From Lactarius indigo (Eukaryota; Basidiomycota; Agaricomycetes; Russulales; Russulaceae): a stretch of 64,000 nucleotides of DNA. The notes under the pieces are model-generated. The model was given only the letters and a program-made list of their open reading frames with translations. It searched no databases and had not been told where the DNA came from. The stretch covers positions 248,001 through 312,000 of the forward strand of contig JAFKAC010000039.1 in the NCBI GenBank assembly GCA_025766275.1, in the 5' to 3' direction. A program made the translations under genes and the position numbers. Shown in pieces: positions 1-10,008 of this stretch (positions are counted from its first letter, which is position 1; every line of letters starts with the position of its first letter).

Positions 1-46
1 GAAGACATTAAAAATGAGCCATGTCCCCAGTGAAATAGTTACACAC

Positions 47-879
47 CGTCTTTGAGAACATTGGTATCACTTGTCACTTGTGCAATGCTGGTTAGAAGCT
101 CCCGCTGTTCCAATTCACCAAACCTCTGTAAGGCGTCCTCGAGACCGTTCATTCCCGCCACTTTCTTAAAGAATATTTCTAGTCGGAACTACAGTAAGCG
201 AAGAGCAACTTATCGCAGAAGGTAGACCCACTTGTTCGTCTCTCCTTTATCCCCATGGTTGCAGTAGCAAGGATTGTCAGAACTTCGGCCATGATCTTTG
301 CGAGTTCATCCGTCACCGCAGGACTTGGTGGGACATTGGTATAGATCTTGAGACGTTCAAAGAAGCTTTTGATTCTTCCGAAGAGCCTGGCCAGCACATC
401 GCGGTTCGCCATGGTGCTGTTTGCCGCCTGCCAAAGATGCACTTCCCGCGACCGATGTGGAGAATAGAGCAAGCGGACTCACTACGAGGAGAATGCCGAT
501 TCCAGAAAAGATAATTTTGGTAGGAGGGAATACCTGAAAGTCAACGTGAGGGAAAAGACAGATAGCGAGCCTGACTTCTGTGACTTACCGAGCCAGAGGC
601 GTCGCCAAAGGCGGCAGAGAGTGCGTTGAGAATATTCACGGTCGGGTTGAGCCATTTGGTGAATCGGTCATCGCTGCTCCGAGACTGATTTAGTTCGTTA
701 GCTTTCCCTTGAAGTACGGCGAGGATATCCTCAGGAGAATCGCAGCCCTTTATCTCGGTAGCAAGTGGGTGTGTAGTCAGATCTTTGCCGGTGGTCTTCT
801 TATACTCTTCTAGGGCCTTTTCGAATATTGGTTGAAAGTTTGGAGTAGATTCGGAAGATGCCTGGAGATCGGACGACAT
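47..879 (-). CDS. Gene A: Goodbye-domain STAND protein, N-terminal exons only (runs off the left edge)
   Basis: This is the N-terminal part of a fungal STAND (NLR-like) receptor. Four exons follow from GT-AG junctions: 879-589 (97 codons, starting MSSDLQASS), 533-483 (VFPPTKIIFSGIG hydrophobic segment), 427-232 (ANRDVLARLF...) and 178-47 (KKVAGMNGLEDAL). The next donor is GTGTGTAAC at 46, so the NACHT and repeat domains lie outside the window. The domain resembles the Goodbye domain of basidiomycete STAND proteins, thought to be the signalling end. It is a close copy of gene D: the alignment with 31004-31915 continues about 70 bases upstream of the ATG and then stops. Exon phases are open throughout, so this part shows no damage. 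Whether the whole gene is intact cannot be seen. Confidence 0.75.
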
Positions 880-2540
880 TGTGTTAATTGCGAAGAGCTA
901 GAGAAGCGTATGGGTAGTTGAGACGAGATAACGAGTACACAGCCTCGTGTATGCCAGTGTCTTTCGCCCTCTCGTTGCTCTCCCTTCCTGCCTTCGTCTT
1001 TCCGGGCTTCATTACATACTGTACCTTTTTTCGCCCTCGTGTACGACGTCGCCCCGCCGCCATTTTCCAGCTCCGCCTCCCTCCGCCTTTCCCTACCCTC
1101 GCCCGCCTTCCCCAGGTGGGAGAGCCACGAGCCTATTTGACCCTCCTTGTATAAGTTCGTCATTCCTTCGGTCTCCCTCATTTAGCGACTGCGTGACAGT
1201 CCTCCCCGCTGTCACCAGTTTTACAGCTGGTTCCATAACGATTGTCCCCTGCCATTTTTAGAACATAGTCGGCCATCCAAAACTCGAGAGCGGGATTCAT
1301 AATTAAGTCGAGGGAGAAATTCTCAGGAAATCAGGTTATCTCACAGAATTAAGGTTATAGAATAGTTATCTTGTATCAATTGGGGTTATGGAATGGTTAT
1401 CTGTATTGCTGCGCTCGAGAGCTGTGCCATCTCGGTGGCGGAGTTACCAATTCAAACCTCGCCTATGTCCAAAATTTGGTCACCAGGGGACAATCGTTAT
1501 GGAACCGCTGTAATTCATGTAATTCCTCGCGCTCTTTGCTACCTAATCCCCCCTGCCGTTCTCCATTCGCTCCTCGCGCCATCAGCCCGACAACTTGTCG
1601 CTATCTCCCTTGTCCTGACCACCGTGACCGCTCATCTCACTCGCCATTGCGAGGGACAACTGTTGTCTTTCTTCTTATTTCCTTCGTGCCTTCTCGTTGC
1701 CCTCGGCGTCCTCCCACCGTCTCTCCGGCCCCTTCTTCCTCTCTTTCCTCCTACCCTCTTCGTGTCGCTCGCTCCCATTCCCTCATCAAATCTGCCGTCT
1801 CACCAACATCCCTTTTCATTGCCGTTACAATCCCTCCGTTCTCCCTCCCGCTCCCCGCCCCGACCCCCGCCATCTCACCTACGTTTTCTCCCTCCCTACT
1901 CTTCCGCCCTTGCCCTCTTCCTACCATACCCCAACCTTCAGCGCATTCTCCTCTTCCTCTGTCCCGCCCTCTTGGTACTGCTCCCTACTTCTCCTTGTTG
2001 GTAGCTCCTCAACCTGCCTCTACCTTTCATCTAGCTGCCCCACCCGCCGTCTCCTTACTCGCATTGTTGTCTCTTCACCAGGTTCACCTTCAACCCGCCC
2101 ACTATTCCCTTTGTCGCTATCTCCCCGTCCTGCAGCCTGCTACGCGCACCACCCGCCGCCTCCCTGCCATCTCAGCTATTACTATCCTCATCCTACCTTC
2201 GTCTTCTACCCTTTCAGCTTGCATCTGGAAAGTACCACAGAAGTAGGATTTCAACGACAACTTAATCATGGCTTCCGAGTCGTCCTCACCTTTCTGACCT
2301 TGGTCTTGCCCTCTCTATCGTTGCTCACGTTCACTTTGGAAATCTGACGTGCTTCGTGTTTTCTCTCCTTTTCTTCCCCATTTCCGTTCCTGTTCCCTTT
2401 CGTTCGCTGTCCCGGTTGATTTCTTCCCTATCGCTCTCACTCATCCGTGCAGCGCCGATCCCGCCTGGGAGGAAACATGTTATCAACTCAAGCTTCGGAC
2501 CATGTGATTCCTTTTGTCTCATTATGGTCGACAATTTGAC
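880..2540. other. Pyrimidine-rich spacer upstream of gene A
   Basis: No supportable gene. The plus strand is extremely C/T-rich from about 980 to 2480, which opens long low-complexity ORFs (Pro/Ser/Leu) in several plus frames at once. A similar tract lies upstream of gene B (about 21930-23450) and shares short phrases such as CTCTCACTCGCCATTG, so the spacers are probably duplicated together with the genes. A MITE sits at 1221-1513. Confidence 0.6.
1221..1513 (+). mobile_element. MITE copy 1 (about 293 bp, ~30 bp terminal inverted repeats)
   Basis: The left end begins TTACAGCTGGTTCCATAACG and the right end is its reverse complement with one base missing. The TIRs match for about 30 bases (through ATTGTCCCCTG). 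The interior holds no coding sequence. A second copy in opposite orientation lies at 15816-16109 and is nearly identical along its length. The ends read T-TA-CAGC...GCTG-TA-A, compatible with a TA target duplication as in Tc1/mariner elements; no longer duplication is visible. Non-autonomous; no transposase with these ends is in the window. Confidence 0.8.
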
Positions 2541-2985
2541 TCCTTAATGGACCTGTGCTATTCGCGGAGACGTGCGCTGAGGAAGCGGATATGAGGGGGT
2601 TGCGCAGACCAGCCACGGGACTGGCAGGAATGCGATGCGAGAAGTGACGTTATGCTCCGAGTCCTTGGTAAGATTAACGGGATGGCGTCGGGCACCTTTA
2701 GGTATGTAATACTTGTAGGTCTAACTTGAAGTGAAACCTAGCAAAACATTGAAGCGATTAAAGCAATTGACCCCTAGTTGAATGTGTATACGTCCGAGTT
2801 AAAATAGAGTCATATTGGTCTGCCCCGCCAGTGCTGGCACCTCACATTATCATGTAGACTCAGATAAAAAGGACTGGCAAAATCTAGTACCCAAATGACG
2901 GGACGTACATTGGAGCACAATATCAAAGTTGAGTAAATTTCCAGTCACCAGCCAAAAAAAAATTCGAATCGGTCGGTTTGAATCG
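2541..2985 (+). other. Diverged copy of the gene E promoter region, with no gene body behind it
   Basis: The stretch resembles the sequence just upstream of gene E (23560-23890) and another block at 4490-4720: an ATGCGGAT-like phrase, GCGCAGRYCAGTCAC-like phrase, then AGGTCTAACTTG. At 2949 the string CCAGTCACCAG matches the first codons of gene E, but the coding similarity then breaks off. I read it as the 5' end of a lost plus-strand STAND gene. Diverged, so moderate confidence. Confidence 0.4.
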
Positions 2986-4190
2986 CTACAGTACTGTGAC
3001 AACTTTGAAAGGCCCCACTGTCGTCAACTCGAGATCCATCACATCCGATGTATTATGTAATGCAGTTGCATCTTCCTCAGCGCCTACAGTACTTGGCCAT
3101 ACTCCAGTAATTCGAACGAGACGACTGCTTTTGCTCGCTCCTTGAAACTCTGAGTATAGGCTTCGATGAATTCTACCAAGGTTCCGAGAATCAATACCGC
3201 TCCACGTACGTTGAAACAGCATCTGAGCTACCTCGAAACTCCCCACCTAGTGGAGTCGGGAGATCCGTCCGCCGGGCATTTGCATCTGCGCGATGTTCAA
3301 GCAGAAACCGCACCGCGCTCACCGCCAAATGGACCATTCAATCTATGTGTGCAACGGAATCTGTCCACTCGTTCCTCGACCGTCAACGCGCCGCGATGAA
3401 GTAAGAGCTCTGCGACCCGAATATGTCCCTCGTGTAGTGCTGCCGCTAGCGGATAGTCGTGTGTTCCGCCAATAGTGTTACGTGCTGCGCTTTTTGACGA
3501 GGTGTTCAATGGGGTCATAAAATCCACAGAGCGCAGAATTGTATAAGGGTTCGGGAGTTCACTAGTTCTTCTGAGCGCGGATCCCGAAATGGTCGAAATA
3601 GTGGCATGTGCAAGTCATATATCTGTACCCATGCTGAAGAATGTGGGTTGTCCGAGTCAAAAAGTTTCTTTATTTTGTCAAGAACACGCGACGATACACT
3701 CCCGACGTGCGCGTGAGAAACCCAGTGTCTGGCAGCGTATTCAGCGAGAGGAGCGTTACTGGCATTCGGACCGTCAACAGAATCGTGCAAATGGTGCAAG
3801 GCCAGCCGCTGGGCTGGGCCCGAAATCGTTCGTTTTCGCACGCTCGATCGCCTCGGCCACGCGGACTTTGTCATGATCCGTGCCTCCTTCCTCTTTCATG
3901 TTACCTTTCTACTGTATTTCCGTTTTTACCTTAGCTCTGTAGCTACTTCCCCTGTATCTAAAACCCACACCCTCAGGCTCTGGGGGGCATTGAGTCGTAC
4001 AGTGCTCGGTCAACCCCTTTTGATCCCTTAGCTCTGCGTGATCACCCCGGAAGTCAGGCCCAAACGCGGGCACTAGAAGGACAACTCTCGCTACCTCTAC
4101 CCTTTTCTCTTGGAGTGGAACACCTCCGCCTCCGAACTCACCTAAGACCCCTCAGCGTCCTTACAACGGAGTAGAATGCCAAGGGATGCC
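2986..4190 (-). pseudogene. Decayed NACHT-ankyrin STAND gene relic
   Basis: Minus-strand fragments in different frames match consecutive parts of genes B and D. 3874-3515 contains the pre-ankyrin linker (PLAEYAARHWVSHAHVGSVS, then DSDNPHSSAWVQIYDLH). 3527-3297 contains DYPLAAALHEGHIRVAELL. 3246-2986 contains FEVAQMLF and ATALHN, as in the first ankyrin repeats of gene B. The Goodbye and NACHT exons are absent and frames shift several times, so this is not a working gene. The short plus-strand phrase GGAGTAGAATGCCAAGGGAT at 4170-4189 matches the next upstream piece of gene B (around 19069-19090), so about 290 bases between roughly 3877 and 4165 look like a later insertion of unknown type. Confidence 0.7.
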
Positions 4191-4726
4191 TACTTGCGCT
4201 CAATTGCTGTAACGTTACGACAACCCGTTTCACATGAGTCCTCGCCTTCTTGTGCAAATTGATGCGCAAGTCGACTGTGGATTACATCAGCTTTTGAATG
4301 CGGGGATCCCTTTTTTTTTTGTTCTTGACTCGTGTCTGTTGTCCCGCCAGTTGCCCTTTTGTCCTCCTCATCTTTCTTCCGACGTGCCAGACGCAGGGTC
4401 ACTATCTGATGACGAGCACAGTGAAAAATTCGTCCCCGGTCAGCGCATACTTTGAAGCACTTGACGTGCGTGTGATCCCTCTCCTCATCCATGTACGCCG
4501 AGAATGCGGATACTATGTGGAGTAGCGCAGGCCAGTCACGAGATGAGTAGGGATGCGTTGCTCGTGACCTAAGATGTACTCTAAGTTCCTTGCGAGAGAA
4601 GCGGGAAGATGTATATCAGGTGAACACAAGTACGTACATGTAAGTCTAACCTAAAGCCAAGGAAATGGGACAAGGAGTTATTAAGACAAAACAACGGAAA
4701 GCATGTGATCCCGAGTCGAATACATA
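4191..4726. other. Non-coding stretch up to the pogo insertion
   Basis: No gene supported. It holds a short C/T-rich run with a T tract (about 4310-4320) and, from about 4490 to 4720, another diverged copy of the promoter-like block seen upstream of gene E. The pogo element inserted at the TA at 4725-4726. Confidence 0.4.
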
Positions 4727-4750
4727 CTATCACGTACGGGCTATTGCAAA
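4727..4750 (+). repeat. Left terminal inverted repeat of the pogo element
   Basis: 24 bases, preceded by TA at 4725-4726. They match the reverse complement of 15756-15779 with one difference (G/A at the ninth base). Confidence 0.85.
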
Positions 4751-5128
4751 AAAAACACCAAATCACTTCTGGAGTCTCAACAACTCATCGTAGCTACTAC
4801 AAATTGTACATACTCATAGCAAATAGTATTCAACATCCTCTGAAGATTTTTTCGTATTTGTTTCGATTTTATTTGAGGGTTCGGAATACATCCGAGTTTG
4901 CACGCACATCTGCAACTTTTTGTCACGAATGGTCACACCAACGGCAGAATACGGCAAGCGAGTAAGCGGTCGGCAATTCGGCATTTGTGGCAAAGCACAA
5001 TTGCACTTGCGAGTGCGGTGCACGCTCACACAACGAACATGGAGTTTTGATGGAAACGCGACAAGTTAAACTGTATTAGGGTGTTGTAATAGTAGGGGGG
5101 GATGGAGGGGTATGATAATAAACAATCA

Positions 5129-7534
5129 TTATTCTATGTGCTGCTGCGAATATGGGGGGAATGGTTGAGCTGAAAACAAAGTGCCGGGTATATTCCAGAA
5201 GTTGGGTGGGGGGTAAGGTGGCGGGAAGCCAGGAGGAATGGTCGGTCCAGGAGTTGATGAGGGCCCAGCTACAATGCCATTGTCGATGCGGGCTCGCTTT
5301 TGGGGCCGTGAGCCAAACAACCCCTCAAAGCGAGGGTCGGTCTTTAGTGCAGGGTGTTTTTCGAAATGATTTGTTATTCTTTCAATGAGTTCGTCCTTTT
5401 TCCCGCCCTCTGGCAGCGCAAGTGCGATGGCAATGTCTTCAAGATCTTCTTTTCGCCTTGACTTGTTCAACGGCCCAGCAAAGACTCGTGTGTAGTCTGC
5501 TCTCCGTTTGCGCCGTGCTTTGTCCTCAGAGGTTTTGCGGGCCAACTCCTCAGCTGCCTTCTGCTCCTTCAACTTTGCCTCTTCACGGAGTTGTTTGATG
5601 CGATCGCGACCTTCCTCAGATGTAAGGACCGTCGACCCATTAAGTGGCCTCTCTGTCCGGCACTGGGAGTTCTTCTTTCCCACCTTGGCATTCAGCAGCT
5701 GCTGCTGCTGCGTGATCGTCTGCCCCGCATAATAGCAGTGAGTCTGCAGGGAGCTGTTCATGGCTATTAGGTTTGCAATCATGGACCGAAGCTCGCCATT
5801 CTCTCTCTCAGAGTCTGCAAGTTGTGCTTCCACAGGTTTTGAGCGGTCTATTATTGGGGCTGGCACTGATGATGCTGAGTGTTCGGACTGTGACAGTGAC
5901 GTTGACCGTGACAAGGGCTGGATGGGACCAGGCACTGGCGCAGTGTTTGCCAGGCGAAGACTGCGCCTGGGTTGTGTTATTGAGGACTCAGAGTTAGTCA
6001 TGGAGTCTTGTGCTGAGGGAGTGATGTCGTCCTGCATCTGAGCGGACATGAGTGACTGAGCCGAAATGGGAAACTCAGGGGAACTCTGAGTGGGAACACG
6101 AGTTCCCTGATTAGGCGTTGAGCCTCTGTTGATCGATTCCGCCATCGATTCCACCGCACTTTGTGTGTCGGTAGACTCGGTACCCATTTCCAGGCCTGGA
6201 GAATGGCCAGGGTTGCTATTCTTGTTGGGTCCATCACCATCCAGGGAAGCTGACTGCTCGGGATTACCAGGTGAAACAGGGAAAGTTTCCGGCAATGGTG
6301 GGTTTGTTGATGAACAAAAGCTGGGTGCAAAATCGAACTTGGAGAATATTTGGGGGTTCAATGGGCGGATACCTGATTTCTTCCAAGCAGATAGGATTGT
6401 TGACTCTTTGAACGACTCGGTGCGTGCTGCCAGATATTCTTTGATAAAGTTTTGATGCGTTATTCCTCCCCCAGTTTCGTCCAGCACAACCAAACATTGT
6501 TTCTGCCAGGCTCTTTGCAAGGGCCCGAAAACGCCGACATCAAGAGGCTGGAGGCGGTGTGAGGTATGAGGAGGGAGAGCAAAAAGTTCGATATTGGCCT
6601 CCACTGCGGCCTCGCACAGTTCGATCGACGCATGTGAATGGTGGCCATCGTAAATCAACAGAATCGGCTTTCCAGTTTTATTTTTCTCCCTCGCCTGTGG
6701 AACGAAGAGTTTCTCGAACCACTGTAAGCCGATATAATCGCTTGTCCAGCCCTTTTCTGACAGGGCAACCCTGCAGACATCCGGTAAGTCATCGCCTGCA
6801 GTCTTCAAAAACCCCAGAAGCACTTACATGATCCCATCTTCCTCAAAGGATTCATCCCGGAGTACACATTTCCCGGAGAGAACAAATCCAGGCTTCAGAC
6901 TAGAGCCGTCTGTGGAGACACATTCAATGACTGTGACCAGTTCAAGACTGGCACTCTGGAGCTTTGTGCGTGCTGATTGTTCTCGGGAGTACAGGAACCA
7001 TGTGTTGTCCATCTTTCTTCCACCACCTAACTGGATTCCCTTCTCGTCCATGTTATAGATATTCTCCCATGGTATGTCTTTTTCCTTTATAAAATCCCCT
7101 AGAAGCTGGAAATGTTGACTGACAATTGTGGGGTTAAAGCATTGCGCACGCTTTGGGTCGAGTCCAGTTGGCCGCCTCAACACCAAATCAGGATTGCGGG
7201 TCAGGAAGGGATAGACCCAGTTTCTTGAAGGTAGCTGACGTTTCCTGGTTTCATTTGACTTCTTTTGGAGGACTTTACTAAGATCCCCCACATGTGTTCG
7301 CAGCATGCGCTTTGAGACGGGTCGCCCAGTGGCCCCCATGTAAGTGACCCACTCGCACACGGTCTTCTCCTGTGCTTCATCAAGTAACTGCTTTGATGCT
7401 TGTGCTTTAGATCGGGGGCCATTGACCCCTTGATGCCGGCGTCGAAGTGTGTGGTATGAAACTTTGAAGTGTCGTGCAGCCTGAGAGATTCGTTTGAAAG
7501 TTCCGTTGGTGAGTGCCTTCTTTGCTTCTTCAAG
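5129..7534 (-). CDS. Pogo-type DDE transposase, main part (first 22 codons lie at 15217-15282)
   Basis: Catalyses cut-and-paste transposition. Exons here are 7534-6828 and 6770-5129, with a 57-bp GT-AG intron (6827-6771) whose removal gives DGIM|VALSEKG. Order of domains: psq-type helix-turn-helix (ISQAARHFKVSYHTLRRR), CENP-B-type DNA-binding region, then a DDE_1 catalytic domain with D185 (NMDEKG), D299 (IYDGHHSH) and D334 (LQPLDVG), a DD34D spacing typical of pogo. Next come a Ser/Pro-rich stretch, a Gln/Lys-rich coiled-coil segment and a SAP-like motif near residues 695-730 (DIAIALALPEGGKKDELIER). Joined across the nested Ty3 insertion, the reading frame is exactly 805 codons with no other defect, so the gene was probably intact until the Ty3 element landed. 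Confidence 0.85.
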
Positions 7535-7539
7535 CCTCT

Positions 7540-7996
7540 TGTTACGGTTGTCCGCACGGAACCCTTACTGTACCGGTTGTGGCTACGGCTGTAAGGTATA
7601 TTAGTCACGGACTCGGGGTTTACGGTAGGAGTTAGGCGTTGAAGGATGACTCGATCCTAGTACAGGTAGTAGTAGTAGTAGGATTGCGGTACTTACGCGA
7701 TACGTTGGACGCTACGATACGGTGACTCATAGCAGCGCTTGAAAGCCTGCTCTTCTTGTATTTAAGGTAGCTGCGGAAGACCAAGATACGCCATCTTGGT
7801 CTTCTTCAATCGTCACTTCTTGTCTCTTCTCTTTCGAACTACGAGCTTCGCTTCTCAGAGGAAGCTGTCTATATTCACCAGTGTCTTCGAGCATCTGGAG
7901 CCTGCCTTCGTGCCATACGCCATCGTGCGTGATTAGCTAAGTCGTCAAGTCGCCTTGTCCAAGCTCAAGTCGAGCTAACGTCGTGACGGCGTTACA
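7540..7996 (+). repeat. ME1 5' LTR with promoter
   Basis: 457 bp, TGTTACGG...GTTACA. A TATA-like box TATTTAAGG lies at 7759-7767, and 34 bases downstream ATCTTGGTCTT (7793-7803) is the predicted transcript start. The start is preceded by the inverted partner AAGACCAAGAT, so a hairpin could form across it. A short GTA microsatellite lies in U3. Confidence 0.9.
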
Positions 7997-7998
7997 TT

Positions 7999-8009
7999 AA
8001 GACCAAGAT
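7999..8009 (+). promoter_or_regulatory. ME1 primer-binding site, self-priming type
   Basis: AAGACCAAGAT, two bases after the LTR end, is exactly complementary over 11 nt to the predicted first 11 nt of the transcript (7793-7803). This is the arrangement known for Tf1, where the folded-back RNA 5' end is cleaved and primes reverse transcription. No tRNA 3' end was recognised. Confidence 0.75.
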
Positions 8010-8016
8010 CCTCATT

Positions 8017-10008
8017 GTGGCGACTGTCAACACTAGGGACCAGTGGACGAATTTTCGTCCTTATTATCTAGAACGAAGAGGAGACCGTAACGTACCCACT
8101 CGATTCTTAGGAGCAGCCAGGTGGAGGGACCGAGGAGACGAAACCGGATACTTTGTAGAGTTCAACGGACCTACAAGGTTCAGACCCGTTGAGTTCAATT
8201 TCGACCACCTGTGCTGGGTAGAAGTTACGTGGAACCCCATAGACCACCGTTGGGACGTTATCAGACCCGCAGGGAGACAATACCAGTGCGATATCGACGC
8301 ACGCGAACTCAACTCCCGAGCTGACTGGGGACCCATTGACGGCCAACTACGAGAACACTCTACTGGAGAGGCAGTCAGCGAGGAAACTGAAGAAGACGAA
8401 CAAAGTGAAGAAAATCGGCCGGCAAGCGTCGGGCCTATCGAGCAATACACCATCCAGCAAGCTGAGTCTCTCCACATTTCAGACCAACCAGAGGTCATTC
8501 ACGTACGATCACCGGCAGCAGAAATGGCAACTACCACCATGACGGCCGAAGAAATTATGCAAGTCAGGGAGCAAGCTGCGCGAGAAGCAGCGGAAGCAAT
8601 TAGACAAGAATCACAACGCAACCTCATGCCCATTAATCCAGAGACCGGGCATCGCATGACTGCAGATGACGCAGCCATCTTTCGGGCTATCGGACCCGAT
8701 CAAGGAGACCCCCCGTCGGGGAATGGACGACAGCGAGGACTATCCCTGGACCCTCCGCCGGGATGGGGAGGACCACCAGGAGGAGACTTTCCTCGACGCC
8801 CCAGAGGAGGAGGCAATCCACCAGATCTCCCAAATAACCCACCAGGCGGGGGGCCACCAGATGGAAACGAAGGCGGAGGACCACCGGGAGGAGGAGGAGG
8901 AGGACACGGACACGAGAAACTGACCGGTGAACCTCCCACAATTTTTGATGGAGACCGCACTAAAGTAGACTCCTTCCTCACACAATGGCACGTATACTGG
9001 GGAATGAACCTCGACACCTCGGTCATGCGTAACGACTATCGAAGAAGCCTCCTATTCCTATCCTACATAAAAGGAGTATCCGTCAGCGAATGGGTGCTCT
9101 CGTACCTCAAGTGGCTTAACCGTCAAATACAACGAGGAATAGACCAACATACAAGGGATCTGTGGAATGCAGTAGCGGAGGGGTTCAACCAAAGGTTCGT
9201 CAACACCCTCGAGCGAGAACAAGCTCAAGCGCTTCTAAGGAAGGGACTCAAAATGGTCGACGGGGATATCGACAAATACGTCAACGAATTTGAAGAAGCC
9301 GCTAGAAAGGCGGGATACCGACTCAACGACCCCCAGACCATCGACTTGTTCACCAAGGGACTACCAAAAAGGCTATACGAGAAAACGTACGATTTGGACG
9401 AACCAGAAACGTTTGACGAATGGAAGCGGGCAACGCTTCGCCGACAACGCAACTACATCCACATCCGAGCTCGGGTGGATGAGTATAAAGACACCAAGCC
9501 GAAGAAAGTGGGTAACGCAGGATGGACCATTCCGCAAAACCTCGCGAACCCTTGGGCCATGGACACCTCCGCAGATCGAACGAAGGCGCGGTTGGCAGGA
9601 TCGGAAGAGATCGACTATAGCAAACCGCCTTATACCGGCCTACCTCCCTTCCCGCCAAGAGGAGGGCCTGGAGCAAGGGGACGAGGAAGAGGGGGGTCAC
9701 GACGAGACCTAAGGACGGTGTTATGCTATAACTGTAACGCACCGGGTCACCTCTCACGAAATTGCCCCCATCCCAGACAGCCCCGGCAATGGCAGCCGCA
9801 AAGTGTCGGGTCATCGACCGTCCGCGCAGCGGAGACGGACTACTACGCACAAGAAACCCCGGCGGCCCAAATACAGGCCGCTTCAACTAGCAAAACCGCC
9901 GAAGAAAGAGCCAAAGAGTGGCTTACTGGGGTCGCCAACGCGCCCGACGAAGTAAAGGACCTGATATTGCAGGACTTATGGGGAAGAGAGGGTTTTCGGA
10001 GCGCCTGA
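8017..10008 (+). CDS. gag: ME1 Gag, apparently starting without an ATG
   Basis: Structural protein that forms the virus-like particle. Reading from GTG at 8017 gives 663 aa: a conserved N-terminal region (TRDQWTNF, RNVPTRFLGAA, FNFDHLCW), a charged linker, a Pro/Gly-rich stretch (about 230-300), the retrotransposon gag/capsid fold (FDGDRTKVDSFLTQWHVYWG through LFTKGLPKRLYEK), and a CCHC zinc knuckle CYNCNAPGHLSRNC. No ATG occurs between the predicted transcript start and codon 170 (ATG at 8524, in frame). An in-frame TGA at 7984 limits how far upstream translation can begin. GTG at 8017 has A at -3 and G at +4. I infer GUG (or another near-cognate) initiation for a long Gag and AUG170 for a short one. 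The ORF ends at TGA 10006-10008, inside the frameshift hairpin. Confidence 0.85.
   Translation: MATVNTRDQWTNFRPYYLERRGDRNVPTRFLGAARWRDRGDETGYFVEFNGPTRFRPVEFNFDHLCWVEVTWNPIDHRWDVIRPAGRQYQCDIDARELNSRADWGPIDGQLREHSTGEAVSEETEEDEQSEENRPASVGPIEQYTIQQAESLHISDQPEVIHVRSPAAEMATTTMTAEEIMQVREQAAREAAEAIRQESQRNLMPINPETGHRMTADDAAIFRAIGPDQGDPPSGNGRQRGLSLDPPPGWGGPPGGDFPRRPRGGGNPPDLPNNPPGGGPPDGNEGGGPPGGGGGGHGHEKLTGEPPTIFDGDRTKVDSFLTQWHVYWGMNLDTSVMRNDYRRSLLFLSYIKGVSVSEWVLSYLKWLNRQIQRGIDQHTRDLWNAVAEGFNQRFVNTLEREQAQALLRKGLKMVDGDIDKYVNEFEEAARKAGYRLNDPQTIDLFTKGLPKRLYEKTYDLDEPETFDEWKRATLRRQRNYIHIRARVDEYKDTKPKKVGNAGWTIPQNLANPWAMDTSADRTKARLAGSEEIDYSKPPYTGLPPFPPRGGPGARGRGRGGSRRDLRTVLCYNCNAPGHLSRNCPHPRQPRQWQPQSVGSSTVRAAETDYYAQETPAAQIQAASTSKTAEERAKEWLTGVANAPDEVKDLILQDLWGREGFRSA

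Noticed and set aside
1371..2347. Long plus-strand ORFs of 200-290 codons
   Set aside because: Three frames are open at once over a C/T-rich tract, the products are low-complexity Pro/Ser/Leu, and part lies in a MITE. This is composition, not coding.
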